Assembly (NCBI GenBank): GCA_018296165.2
Contig: JACKQL020000037.1
Coordinates: forward strand, 62,001-126,000
Origin: Termitomyces sp. T153
Taxonomy: Eukaryota > Basidiomycota > Agaricomycetes > Agaricales > Lyophyllaceae
Reading direction: 5' to 3'
DNA: 64,000 nt
A model generated the notes under the pieces. That model saw nothing but the letters and a program-made list of their open reading frames with translations. It was not told where the DNA came from and did not search any database. How positions within the stretch are numbered: the first letter of the stretch is position 1; every line of letters begins with the position of its first letter. A program made the translations under genes and the position numbers. This document shows, one piece after another, positions 1 to 10,566 of the stretch.

Positions 1-48
1 AATGGCAAATCGATTGTGCAATCTACCAATATATAATGAGCTCAGACT

Positions 49-647
49 CTATTTTCCGTCATGGAACTTCAACGAGATCGAATTGACGCAGTGCCTCTCA
101 TCCGCTGTGTACTTCTGTCAACAGACATCCACCAAGAATATCGCGAAATCCTACTGGGAGTCTGGAAACCTTCGCCCTTGAAGACGTGTCCGAGATGACC
201 ACCGCACGCTGTGCAGACAATCTCAGTGCGGATCGTTCCGAATGACCTATCTTCGTGTCTGGAGACAGCACCAGGAATGGCTGTGCTACGTCAGTACTGC
301 AGCAACCAGATGGGAAAGAGAATTACCATCATAGAACGCAGGCCAACCACAGCCACTCTGAGAACATATTAACAGAATGAAGCACTGATAATTTGCGTGG
401 ATGCACATTAAACTTGGTAGAACTCTTGTACAAGGGAGCTCCACATCCTGCACAATTGTAGACTCCTTCGGTAAAGTGGTGATCATACTCTCCAGTCCCA
501 GGAGGCTCAGTCCCTTTCTTCCGCAACACTCTGAACTGTTGATGTGTACGCATTCAGCGTCTGCAGACGTAGTTGTGGTTCGGAGCATACTTGTTCGGGA
601 GTCAAGATAGCCTGCCACTCTTGCTCTGTCTTCCGTATGTTAGACAT
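49..647 (-). CDS. msrB: Peptide-methionine (R)-S-oxide reductase (MsrB/SelR family), 5 exons
   Basis: This enzyme reduces methionine-R-sulfoxide in oxidised proteins, using thioredoxin. Exons on the minus strand are 591-647, 407-535, 327-357, 155-280 and 49-104; the four introns (46-55 nt) are GT..AG. The joined frame is 132 codons plus stop, the usual size of a single MsrB domain. Visible family signatures are the N-terminal KTEQEW, the zinc-binding pairs CAGC and [14 protein letters not shown], the GGHLGHVF block and the catalytic cysteine in [13 protein letters not shown] start at 647 because [11 protein letters not shown] matches cytosolic MsrB. An in-frame upstream ATG at 767 would add 40 residues rich in basic and hydrophobic residues and without acidic ones until the domain, so a mitochondrial isoform is possible. 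The frame is intact. Confidence 0.93.
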
Positions 648-920
648 GGTTCTGTGCTGGAGCAATGATCGAAATGCTGGCAAGGACTTGGGTGCAACCA
701 GGACTGAGTTGTAAGCTAAGAGATAAGTTCTTTTCAAGATAACTCCGATATGACGGTTGTTCATCAAGCTTCACGAACTATCTAAATCGGGGATGTACCG
801 GTCACATGATGGAATAGGTAGGTCACAACCTAGCGCAAGGGACACAATAACATAAGTACAGAATATAGCCCAAAGGAGACGCAAGTTATCCACCAAAAAC
901 ATCCAATGCCACAGTCTCAT
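648..920. other. Intergenic gap between msrB and eIF4E2 genes
   Basis: About 270 bases between the msrB start (a divergent position for its promoter) and the eIF4E2 stop codon at 921-923. It may hold the msrB 5' leader or the mitochondrial presequence up to 767. I see no other gene. Confidence 0.6.
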
Positions 921-1978
921 TCACGACATAGTGGACCGGTCAATCGCAGAGTTGCGGAAACTAGACTTGTCCTGCATCGAATCTGCGATGATGCATGAGC
1001 CACACACTATGCGGACTGTCAGGGTAGGACGCGTACTCACCGTTGTTGGACTTGTATTCCATAATTGTAGACGGCGGAAGATTAAGTACTTTCCTCATGG
1101 TATCCCTATTGTGCTTCAGGTCAATCTGACAGTCGCAATGACTGGTAACAAAACAGACCTAATTTTCTCGCGAACTTTTGGGTCTGCATCCAGCCTATTC
1201 CAGAGGCTTATGATGTCCTCGCTCTGTCTAACGCTGATAGTGCACCCGCAAATCTCTGGCCATTCAGACCCACTAACATCACTCTTGTCTTCCCAATTCC
1301 CTGGAACTTCATGCTCCTCTACATCGCGGCACTCGTCGAATTGGTCCCCGATAATAGCCAGAACGAGGTCTTCCCATATTCGATCGGCGACACCCTTCTT
1401 CAAACGAATAATCCACTTTCCGCCAGAAAGGTTGAGCGGGTCTTCCCATACAGGTCGACGTACACCGTTATGGAACAAAAGGTAATCTGTGGTGGGAATA
1501 AGGGCAGAAGGGGGCGAAAGATGTGTCCATAGAGACCAGAATGATTCCACCTAAGAAGGTCAGTTTGCAGAACTTTCTGATAGCAGGGACGACGCACAGA
1601 ACTGAAAGCAGAAATCTTCTTGATTCCGTCTTCATAGTTTATAATCTTGTTACCAGGTGTGCGTTGTTGACGAAACCAGAATATCCATCTGAAATGATAA
1701 TTCAAAACTAGAGTGGGATTGACACGGAGAGGAGTACGAACATACGTGTTTCTGAGTGGATGTACAGCTATACTCTTTGGAGAGGTGTTATTTGGAGAAG
1801 ATTCCTTTGAGCGCTCGGCAGTGGCAGCAGTTGAGACAGAGGTGGAAAAGTGCTTTGACGAGGGCAAACGTGAACGTGGTGCAGCAGATTGAGAATTGGT
1901 TTGCTGTGAGGTGGGTGGCGAGGATGCACTATTTGCTAAGAAACGAGACTGAGAATGATTTGAAAAGTAGTTGGCCAT
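921..1978 (-). CDS. eIF4E2: Eukaryotic translation initiation factor 4E, class 2 (4EHP/nCBP-like), 5 exons
   Basis: A cap-binding protein. Exons on the minus strand are 1746-1978, 1598-1688, 1159-1550, 1041-1105 and 921-982, with introns of 47-58 nt, giving 280 codons plus stop. The N-terminal ~70 residues are Ser/Thr/Pro-rich and look disordered. The core then reads HPLRNTWIFWFRQQRTPG, SFWSLWTHL, VWEDPLNLSGGKWIIRLKKG, then ICGCTISVRQSEDIISLWN, DTMRKVLNLPPSTIMEYK and SSFRNS. The Tyr/Phe in place of one canonical cap-stacking Trp region and the LPPSTIMEYK tail resemble 4EHP rather than eIF4E1. About 25 acidic residues (from residue ~186, DECRDVEEHEV...) are inserted in frame just before ICG, and no splice site in phase removes them. 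4EHP proteins usually act in translational repression; that role is inferred from family. Confidence 0.9.
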
Positions 1979-2112
1979 TAAAAGGGTCGAGCAGTGGTAT
2001 AAGGAATGTAATGTAAAGCAGAGGAATCCAAATTATCGTGTCCTTACATAAGCACGGTTCCCTTCTCCAGCTCAGGCCGTCAGCCGTGTGCTTATCCGGT
2101 GGGTTCTGTCCA

Positions 2113-3231
2113 ATGAAACTCATGCTTCGCCCAGAATGGCGCCTCTGGCCTCTTTCGTCGTTTCTTGGTTTCCTTGATCTCAAGACAGGCGTGACAGTGG
2201 CGCTCCTTTTCGCTGTATGTGCACGGAGTTCACTATACCGACTGATACTGATAGCAGTTCAAATAATTCAAGCTTTTGAACAAGGTGGCGGGTGTCTATG
2301 GGTTGATTGCCATGGCGACCGGTGCAGGGGGTACATTTGCACAGTTCAGCCTATATTTATACTCTGTTGTTGCTCTCATTGGCTTGGTTTGGGGTCTGCG
2401 AGCAGTCAAAGAGGTGTGTCAGGTGTCATTCAATCTGCAGCAACTTCTGAACATCTTCCAGGAGGATCCAAAGCAGACTTTATACTTTGCCCATCTATTC
2501 TTTGCCGACCACATATTTTCGACCTCTTGGACCGTATTCTTTGCTGTCATGTGGTGGGTATACACACCACATGATGGCAGCCGTAGTGTCAACTCCCCAG
2601 CACAAGAATACATAATTCACGTTGGAAATGTCACCAACACGTTGACTCCCGAAGAACGTGAAGCAGCAGCAATGAAGATTTGGAATCACGAGAAAGGCAC
2701 CGCTGCGACTATCATTTTCCTCTCTTGGCTATCCAAGGTTTTGTTTCGCTGTTTCAAACCTTTTCATTCTCTCTTACACCTTTCTAGATCTACTTTGCTC
2801 TTCTATTATATTCATATGCATCACACCTTCGCAAGGGTTCTTACCGCTCCCTTCCTCTTACCAGAACGACCGCAGCAAACGGTAGCTCAATAAATCATGC
2901 TTACGAGACTGCATTAGGGGGTGTCGAAGAAGAAGAGATTGAAGACTTCTACCGTCTTCCTCTTCGGGCGCACAAGTCTGGCAATAGTTCTCTCTCTGGT
3001 ATGGTCGAGTTTGTGAGGGCACCCGGACGCATGGGTAAACAGCATGGGAGGGCGAAGTCTTCCAATCGGAGCAGGTCTGGGTCGCGGCAGGGCTTACGAA
3101 TCAGAGACGAGGAAGAAGTGTTGTTCGACGAAAACGACTCCACGATTTATGCCTCCAGTTCGCGTACGACCGAGGAAGAAACAGTTGTTACCACTGACGA
3201 TGAAAGAGTTGGGAGCAAAAGTCGTATCTGA
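2113..3231 (+). CDS. KEI1: Inositolphosphorylceramide synthase regulatory subunit Kei1, 4 exons
   Basis: Kei1 partners the catalytic subunit Aur1 of IPC synthase in the Golgi, in sphingolipid synthesis. Exons are 2113-2214, 2273-2413, 2462-2737 and 2788-3231; the join gives 320 codons plus stop. The start MKLMLRPEWR is followed by the family pattern SSFLGFLDLKTGV, then hydrophobic segments at roughly residues 20-40, 45-75, 85-115 and 150-180, with EEDPKQTLYFAHLFFADH and FFAVMWWVYTPHDG between them. GTAATIIFLSWLSKIYFALL forms the last membrane segment. The C-terminal ~130 residues are hydrophilic, with acidic clusters and Ser/Arg-rich stretches, as expected for a cytosolic tail. An ATG at 2038 in the same frame would add 25 poorly conserved residues; I prefer 2113. 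Confidence 0.92.
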
Positions 3232-3328
3232 TGTCTACTTTTGATTATCATACGTCGATACTGTAAAAATTAATTCTTGCTAGATCTGTAGATTTGGAAC
3301 TTCTGGTCACACGACCAGACATCGAAAA

Positions 3329-4297
3329 CTAAACTTTTCCCAGTGGCACGGGCTCTATGGATGTAATACAATCTTTCTTTGATGAGACCTCACCACGTAA
3401 GGTGTTCACTGGAGATGGGACAAAGCTGTCCTCGACTTCTCGTCTTCGGCGTCTGCGTGCGAAGGGGTTGAGGATCATGGCAGCCAAGATTATAACCCCA
3501 TCCATCACCTGGAACATACCATTAGTGTTGCAAAGATGACGCAATAACAACGCACAAAGACAAGACCATAGGCAACACCAGCTTCTACGTCGAATTTTGG
3601 CCTGAAAAGCAACGCGACAAACGAAAACACAGCGCCAAGCCAGTCAATCATAATGAACGGGATGGAAATCCCGATGACCTCTTTGAGTTTGATGATTTCG
3701 TAGTATTGCGGAAGCAAGCCACAGGCAATAACGACCGAAGCAAAAATCCCGAAGAAGTCAATAGCTCGACGATTCATCGAGGAACGAATCGCGAACACCA
3801 TCCCTGCCTCCAATCCTCCTATGACAAGCATCAAACTTCCTGTAATCAAAGCTGTCTCAAGGGGCCTTTTTCCCTGTTCGTAATGTAAGCACTACAAAGA
3901 TCCGTGAGTCGTTTGCAGTCATCCGATGCGATAACTTGATACCTGGCCCCAAGATAATAAACAAAGAAAACTGAATAGCTGAGGTTGAACTATAAAGGGT
4001 ATACTTAAGTTCTGGAGAATAACATAGACTCCGAGAGGTAGTCCCGCGAAGCCCCATAACAAACTGCAACAGTTAGTGATTGAAATTCAGATTGTACTAC
4101 TAGAAGTACGCACACAAGGTATGGTGATAGCCCTGCCGTGGACTTTTCGCGCCAACTCTTCCATATTTGCGGTATTAATTGGCCGGACCAGCATATAGCT
4201 CCTATCAAAAGATCAGAAGAAGTTCGTACTATTTTTACTCCTGATTTCACATACCTATGGTCCCTAGGACGTTCTCTGCAACAGGATTGACAATCAT
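3329..4297 (-). CDS. PQ-loop repeat membrane protein (SWEET/cystinosin-like fold), 5 exons
   Basis: Exons on the minus strand are 4255-4297, 4114-4201, 3943-4063, 3556-3891 and 3329-3508, all with GT..AG introns, giving 255 codons plus stop. Two PQ-loop motifs are visible: GQLIPQIWKSW near residue 20 and CGLLPQYYEIIK near residue 140, the duplicated half-repeats typical of seven-helix PQ-loop transporters. Hydrophobic segments surround both motifs. The last exon runs VMDGVIILAAMIL and then an Arg-rich cytosolic tail (residues ~205-215). Relatives include vacuolar basic amino acid and cystine exporters, but this subfamily's substrate is not known to me, so I do not name one. The gene converges on KEI1, the stop codons lying about 100 bases apart. 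Confidence 0.88.
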
Positions 4298-5282
4298 GGT
4301 GGCGTAAGTATCGAGTCAGGTGAAAGGGTAACGCCAGGAGCCGTTGAATACGCGGGTAGTTAGATATGATAGAATTTATTGGCCCACGAATGCGGTGCCG
4401 TAACAGCTATAAGTTTATTTAGTATTAGCCCTTCAGCCGGCAAAGGCATATGGTGCGGAGTAAAGATCTCACCTTTGTGGTGGCACGTTACGAGATGACG
4501 AGATGAAGTTCAAAGGTAATGGTATTTGACAGCCGGTACAGAACAGAAAGTATGCGGAATAACAGAAAAACATAGTATGACTCGAGATCAATAAGAAAAC
4601 GGATAAATGAGTGTAGCGGGCGGAATTTCGTACTCCCGATTTGAAGCTGGCCAAGTTATGCCAAGAAAAAGACTGTATGTCATAAATATTCGTATTGCAA
4701 GTCGCTCGGAAGGGCAATGGAACTACTCCATTTCATTGAACAAATTTAATGACGCCAACTTCACATACCAATCGAACCCGAGCTTTGATATATGATTTAT
4801 GAAATGTGGTTTGGCAATTCAAATTGAACCAAGGAAGTTTCAAGTGTGCTCCGTCACTTGTGACACTCGCCACCGGCGGCGTATCCTTTCTCAGCCGATG
4901 CAGCCACTGGTTCTCATCGATACTAATTACTTCAGACGATTTTTTTGTCATTATCTTTACTTGAAAAGCGAGACTGGACAACCTCATTTACCGATCGCAA
5001 TGGACCACAAGTGATTTTTGTGCCTTTCATAATGATACGGAATCACGGTTTCAGATTTTTGGTGAATTTGCTCATGCTTGAATTTGCTTGACTGGATCGG
5101 CTTTTCGGCACCACACTGTTTCTCGAGACAGCGGCATACTCATCCTTTTTCAACAGCAGCATTCTAGGAGTCCAGAAGTCTATGGTATATTAGGTTCTCA
5201 AGTTTCATCATGAATATGGTGTTTTATATAACCCTGATGAGCTATGGTCTGTGCCTTTGGCATGGGCCTGTAGCTCTTGCTA
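4298..5282. other. Gene-poor transition region
   Basis: Roughly 985 bases upstream of the PQ-loop gene. Open frames here are short and none matches a protein family I recognise. A minus-strand frame at 4733-4987 (84 codons) has ordinary composition but no flanking splice pattern I can defend. CpG is still present here, unlike the transposon block that follows. It probably contains the promoter of the PQ-loop gene near 4300-4500. Confidence 0.5.
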
Positions 5283-5585
5283 AGTCCCAGATCCAACCTC
5301 ACTTCATTCAGTTAGGTTCTTGATATTCTAACTCAATGTTGAGGTCCAGACCCAACCTCACTTTGTTTGGTTAGGTCTTTGTAATTGTTGATTCAATGTT
5401 GAGATCCAGACCCAACTTCACTTCATTTGGTTAGGTCCTTGTATTCTGTTAACTCCATGCTAAGATACTGACCCAACCTCATTTTGTTCAATTAGGTCTT
5501 TGTATTTTGTTAACTAAATGCTGAGATCCAGACCCAATTTCACTTTGTTCTGTTAGGTCCTTGTATTTCATTGACTCAGTGTTGC
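5283..5585. repeat. Five imperfect tandem copies of a ~61-bp unit
   Basis: The same ~60-62-bp unit recurs five times: a CAGACCCAACCTCACTT-like core, then GGTTAGGTC(C/T)TTGTA, then ACTCAATGCTGAG. Copies start near 5283, 5343, 5403, 5464 and 5525. Divergence is mainly transitions. It lies 3' of the minus-strand LINE-like fragment and could be part of that element's 3' UTR, but this is only inferred from position. Confidence 0.85.
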
Positions 5586-5761
5586 TGAAGTCCTTTTTTT
5601 GGTGGTATCATTGCAGGGTAGTAAACAGTTCACAAAACCAACCCTTCATCCTGGGATATGCAATGCTACTTGCTTTGTCTAAGAAAGAGCTTAAGTTTTC
5701 AGTCACCCTGACAGGAAATGCCTTTATGCACAAAGTATGGGACTCAGTGGCCTTTAAGGTG

Positions 5762-6085
5762 CTATTCAATACCCACTAAAACCTTGGTTGCTTTTCTCCA
5801 TGACTTGAGAGGGTCTGAGCTCTCAGGCAGGAAATTCTTCCATGTTTTCTTCATGAGCCTAGCACTTATAGCCCTCCTGCCAAATTGTTCATCATCTGTT
5901 GCTAGGCAGTCCATTTTTATCCTCTGTGCTATTGCAGATTTATATTTATATACCATTTCTACCTTATCAAGGAGATGTGCTGAGTCTGCTTCTTGTGATA
6001 TTCTCCATTTGCATCTTAGTTTCCATATTGTATATGCAGCTTCAGACTGTCAGGGGACTTCCATTTCTGACCTCTGACTTCCATT
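5762..6085 (-). pseudogene. C-terminal fragment of a LINE-like (non-LTR) element ORF
   Basis: The minus-strand frame ends in VLVGIE and contains AAYTIWKLRCKWRI, then KSAIAQRIKMDCLAT, then FGRRAISARLMKKTW. I recognise this as the pattern at the C-terminus of basidiomycete non-LTR retrotransposon polyproteins, after the RNase H region (TIWKLRN...R...D......GKKAL......TW...LVGI). The frame has a stop just upstream (near 6050), and the rest of the ORF is absent because element A is inserted at 6153. Family assignment is from memory of the pattern and only moderately sure; no catalytic motifs remain. Confidence 0.5.
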
Positions 6086-6152
6086 TCCAACCTCTGCAGC
6101 AACCTCTGTGGCTTGTTCCAGACCCCCAGAGATCTCTAGAAACCCCTGGAAC

Positions 6153-6430
6153 TGTCAGGGGACCACTGTTTTAGGTCAGCACATGCCTAGCTGCAATCAT
6201 GCACATGCAAGTCATGTGATTTTCCTGTCCTACTGTACAGTTGTGTCCCATAAGTCTGAAGGCCTAGAATGTAGCATGTGGCCTAGGGAGTCCTCAGACT
6301 TGTTCTCTTTGGATTTCCCTTTGCCAGGTGAGTAGTTATCTCAGTAGACACTGTACAGTACTGAATACACTTTGGATTTCCCTTTGCCAGTTGTGTGACT
6401 GAGCCACAGCCTCTAGAGGTCACCCTTACA
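6153..6430 (+). repeat. 5' LTR of element A
   Basis: 278 bp, TGT...ACA ends, near-duplicate of 34354-34662. It contains two copies of the short motif TTTGGATTTCCCTTTGCCAG (6309-6328 and 6370-6389). There is no clear TATA box. The sequence AGACTTGTTCT at 6296-6306 is the predicted 5' end of the R region, from complementarity to the primer site. Confidence 0.92.
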
Positions 6431-6432
6431 GC

Positions 6433-6443
6433 AGAACAAGTCT
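6433..6443 (+). promoter_or_regulatory. Self-complementary primer-binding site of element A
   Basis: AGAACAAGTCT, two bases after the LTR end, is the exact reverse complement of AGACTTGTTCT at 6296-6306 inside the same LTR. This is the arrangement of Tf1-type self-priming, where the 5' end of the mRNA folds back as primer. I see no tRNA-like TGG start. Confidence 0.7.
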
Positions 6444-6519
6444 CTAGATTTGGTCTGGGAGCCCCCTTTTTGATTATCTGAGCTTCTACTTAGTTTCTCA
6501 AAAAGGTCTCTCCCCCACT

Positions 6520-7537
6520 AGTGTTTTAGTGCCCCCTGTGCTCCTCCTATGACCCAGCCAACCCCTCCAGCACCTCCCCCTGATGCATGAAGCTCCCAGG
6601 ACAATGCCTGGAGTTGTTTGCTGTCTCTGGAGACACAGGTTCAACTTACCCAAGCCTCCTTTACTTTGCACACTGCCAAACTCACTGGACTCTATCAAAC
6701 TATCAAAGGAGTGTTCCTTTCTCTCCAAGCCCTTCTGGAATGTCTTCTTCTCACTCCTACTCCCCCCCTGGACCCCCAGCAGCTGCAGGAAGGTTCTCTT
6801 CTGCACATAGCTTGGAGGTTTCAGCACCCTGCTCTAAACTTCCTTGCCCTACACTCCCTGACATATTTGATGGGGACCATAGAGCTGAGGAACATTTCCT
6901 CCAGTCCTGTATCACCTATATCCAGCTGAGCAGTGAAGCCTTTGCCTCTGATGCCTTGAAAAGTGCTTGGGTTCTCTCCTACATGAAGGCTGGCCAAGCC
7001 TCAACCTACATGCTGCATATCTTTTGACACCCAGGAGGAGTCAAGAGTTTCTCTAGCTAGATGGAGTTTGAGAAGGAGTTTTGAGCGGAGTTCCCCTCTT
7101 GACCCCACCAAAACTGCAGCTCTTTCCCTTTGAGACCAAACTTAGTATGGTCAAGGAAAGTGGTCACTTGACAAGTACATTGACTCTTTTTTGTGCCTTA
7201 GTCAAACAGGTGGGATATCTGGATGGTCTGCAACTTTGCCTAACTTTCCATGATGGACTCTACCCCTCTCTTATTGATCACATTGACAGTATGGCAGAGG
7301 GGTGCCCAAATAATGAGCATGTTGATACCTGGTACAAGGTGGCATAGGACCAGGACCAGTGGCAGTTGATGGAACTGCAACATGAGCTGCAGTGGATGCA
7401 ACCCTTAACATTTCCTTTTTCTTGTGGTGGTTTCACCCCCCAAGCTCCCCCTTCCATGCCTGCTCTAGCAGCCCCACAAGCAGGTGCAACTTGTCCCCCT
7501 CCATTCTATGTTGCTCCCTTGTGCTCACTGCCCCAAG
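6520..7537 (+). pseudogene. Element A gag, 5' part (interrupted at 7537)
   Basis: Degenerate capsid-type gag. Recognisable stretches are the LPDIFDGDHRAEEHFLQSC region around 6860-6905, KSAWVLSYMKAGQAS near 6970, the FCALVKQVGYLDGLQLCLTF region near 7190-7255 and DTWYKVA near 7330, matching the usual order of gypsy gag (EFL..C..Y, ALSYM, FR.GL, WY..A). Several stops and frame changes break it. The insertion of element B at 7538 cuts it before the zinc knuckle; the sequence resumes at 30023. Confidence 0.8.
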
Positions 7538-8472
7538 TGTCAGGTTCCACTGATGACAGGGGCTCAGCTACACTGGGCAAATTGTTATTAGGCAGACACA
7601 ATGTTTTGTGCTTATAACCTGGTGTTCTGGAGTTGGCACAGAGAGGAGAGACTTGCAAGGGGAAGCTAGGGGGAGTGGTCCAAGCAAGTCTGGAGTGATC
7701 CAGGGAAGTCTAAGATCAAGTATATTAATGTTGGGCTGGGGCAGGCATCAGGGACAGGTTTGTAGGTGCGTGAATAGACTGCAGGGTAAATGGAGGCTTT
7801 GCAAGTGATGGGGGTGGAGCCAGAGTTTGACGGAGGATCAGTTAAGACTTGATGGGCTCTGGGGCTGAGTGAAGGGCAAGGTCCAGGGTTGTTGTAGAAT
7901 ATTTGGGGTTCATAGTGCATGCACAGAGTTTGTATGGATGTTGGAGATGGAAAGAACTTAGAGAAACAAAAGAAATATAGACAGTTGAGACAAGATGGGA
8001 ATGAGGTGAGATGAGACAGAGAAAGGAGATAGATTCAAGACTAAAAATAGAAACAGAGATAGAATGAAACACAAGACACAAGTAACCAGTTAATGCAAGT
8101 AATATCAAGACTGGAGTATGAGGAGCTACTCTACAACTTATATACTGACTACTGGATAGCTCCAGAGGATAGCAGACATGGTGGCAGGGCTGTGTGGAGT
8201 CAACAGGTGTCAGGTATGATCAAGGGGCAGGCCACAGTGATATTCTGATGGGATCAGCTGGGGACGCAGGTTGCTCTGGGGTTGTTGTGATGCTCCAAAG
8301 CAGGTCAGGTGAACTAGAGTAGGGGATTGAAGGCATAAGATGGGATCAGAAACAGCGGGGGAAGGTTCCAGGGGCTCAGGGGAGTGTCAAGGACTGTGGA
8401 AAAGGCATTGGAGTTAGCCAGAGGATCGTTGGGGTTTGCCAGAGAAGCGTCAGAGTTACCTGGAGTGGGCGT
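7538..8472 (-). repeat. 3' LTR of element B, main part (rest at 19892-20014)
   Basis: Aligns with 29006-30017 for most of its length. It stops at 8472, where element C is inserted, and continues at 19892: the joined sequence AGTGGGCGTGGAGGGTGG matches AGTGGGCATGGAGGGTGG in the intact partner. It contains, on the minus strand, TATATAAG and AGTCTTGATATT about 32 bases further on. Confidence 0.9.
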
Positions 8473-9615
8473 TGATGAGCCCCAGTTATTGCTGAGCACC
8501 ATTTTGGGCATTTTGAACTTAGTGGCAGCTGACTACTTTGAATTTGGCACAAGTCACAACACTCAGCACATGGGACCCAGCCTGAGGGTTGGACTGAAGC
8601 ACAAGACTTTAGTGAGCACGAGACTTTTTGATCACAAGAAATATCATGTGGAGCCTGGAACTTGGGCCTGGAACATCAAGGCCTAGATCTTTCTTAGTGA
8701 CAATTATTAGCGACTTTAGTGACTCTGGCAACAAGATGGTGTTCTCTTACTATATATGGACATATTACCAGATGCATACCTTTTTACTATCATTCCCCTT
8801 GCTGAGCTTACCAACATACTTGAATGGCGTCTACACTTCAGGTATTGACATCAGACTCACTCTTTTTGGATTCATTTGCATTTATATGCCATAGAGACTT
8901 TGCTTATAGTTTTTCACCTAGTTACAGACTGACACCTTGCATGGACCATAAACACAGTAACAGATGCCATTGCCAGTGGCGACTATTTGCTTACTTTTCC
9001 ATACTATACTTTGAAAACATATCTGTACATAGACACTACCAGATTATAGCAAAATAGGACAGAGAACCCCTGTCAGCGTCGACTAGTTGCTCTCTCTAAG
9101 CTTACCAGCTTGAGATTTCACTTTGCTTCTTTCATTCCTCTATTGCTTTTTGACTTCAGCTTAGCAACAAGCCTTCTCAACTTTGACCTCAACCTAGTGT
9201 AGTGCCAGCTGTGGGTGCCTATTTGTGTTATTTTGACTTAGCAACATTAGCAACTATGGCTAGTGACTAGTTCATGTTCATTCTCTGATTTTAGTCTTTT
9301 TATTACTGCCTTCCCCCCTCTTTTTCCTACCCTATCCCCTCACTCTTCCTACCTCCATTAGGGGTACACATTGTCTTAGTAACATTATTTGTCTTTACCC
9401 ATTTTCTTTCCTTATCATCACTAGTGACTTCAGCTAGTGATAGCAACTTCTTTCGACTTCACTTCACAACACAACTTTTGCTCTAGTTCTCTGGGATGGT
9501 TACTGACTTGCCCTCAACTATTAACTTCCTACTGCCAGCTATCCTATCTAGTGACTAGTGTCAGGTCTTCTTTTTAGGTTTCCTGCACAGCACTAGGTGG
9601 CATAGGAGCACATCA
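8473..9615 (+). repeat. 5' LTR of element C
   Basis: 1143 bp, TGATGAGCC...CACATCA, close match to 17536-18680 and, more loosely, to 10567-11665 and 34688-35809. The internal sequence following it (TTTTTGAAGCCC) is neither a clear tRNA-type primer site nor a complement of LTR sequence that I could find. Confidence 0.9.
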
Positions 9616-10566
9616 TTTTTGAAGCCCACTGCAAGGGACTTTGAAGTTAACCATTCTGCTAGAAACCAGAGCTCAAGCAAAACATCACTTGAAAAACCTT
9701 GTCGAATCACCTCCGCCTTCATTTTTGACCCCTCAGCACTCTTCTCCAGCAGCCCATCCTCGACCTCTTGCTAACAAACTCAAAACCACTAAAAACCTTC
9801 ATGACGTTAGCAAAATCCTTGCTGATTTTCCAGGTGCCTTTATCAAAAGTTTCCTTGATGCACCACTTTCACCTTTGACCCTGACCAACTCTATCTTTTT
9901 TCCAGAAGCCCAATCTATCCCTTCATCACCAACTAACCCCCTTCCTTTACTAAACCCAACAATTGCTAATATGAACAATGACCCCACTGCTTGGCATGCT
10001 AGAATGCCACCACGCAATGACACAACTGCACCTAAATGGGATGAGAGTCGCCCTAGGGAACTCCCCCAATACTTCAAGGAACTGGAATACCTCTTTGCTG
10101 ACTGTGGCATCACTGATGACACCCAGAAGAAGGAATATATGTTGCAATATGTCTCTTATAACACAGCAGAAACCTGGCTTGGCTTACCTGAATTTGGTGA
10201 CAATATTGGCAACAATGCTCCCTGACCATATACTTACCAAGAATGGAAATTGGCAGTGCTTAGGCTGTACCCTGGTGCTGACACTAGTGCTTGTTATAAT
10301 CTTGGCAACTTGGAATGACTGGTCAACCAGACTTTCAACAGCGGCTTAGCGACTTTGGTCAGGTTCTCTGATTACTACAGGGATTTCCAACATATCGCCA
10401 GATGGTTACTCGCTAACGGTAAACTCTATCATGATGAGGAATGTTGCTTGTTCCAACAAGGTATCCCTACATTGCTATGGTCCAAAATTGTTCACTGCCT
10501 CGAAATCACTCTTCCCAACCACCATCCTAAGGACCCTTATAATGTTGACCAAGTTTTCAAGGGCAC

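Noticed and set aside
931..1485. 184-codon plus-strand frame over the eIF4E2 gene
   Set aside because: A shadow of the long eIF4E2 exon on the minus strand, which matches its family end to end.
4733..4987. Small protein gene on the minus strand (84 codons)
   Set aside because: No recognisable family, no convincing splice partners and no support beyond an open frame.
5283..5585. CRISPR-like array
   Set aside because: The units are contiguous and diverged, without unique spacers, in a fungal nuclear context.
9616..9640. tRNA or self-complementary primer site for element C
   Set aside because: TTTTTGAAGCCC has no TGG start and I found no complement in the C LTR.
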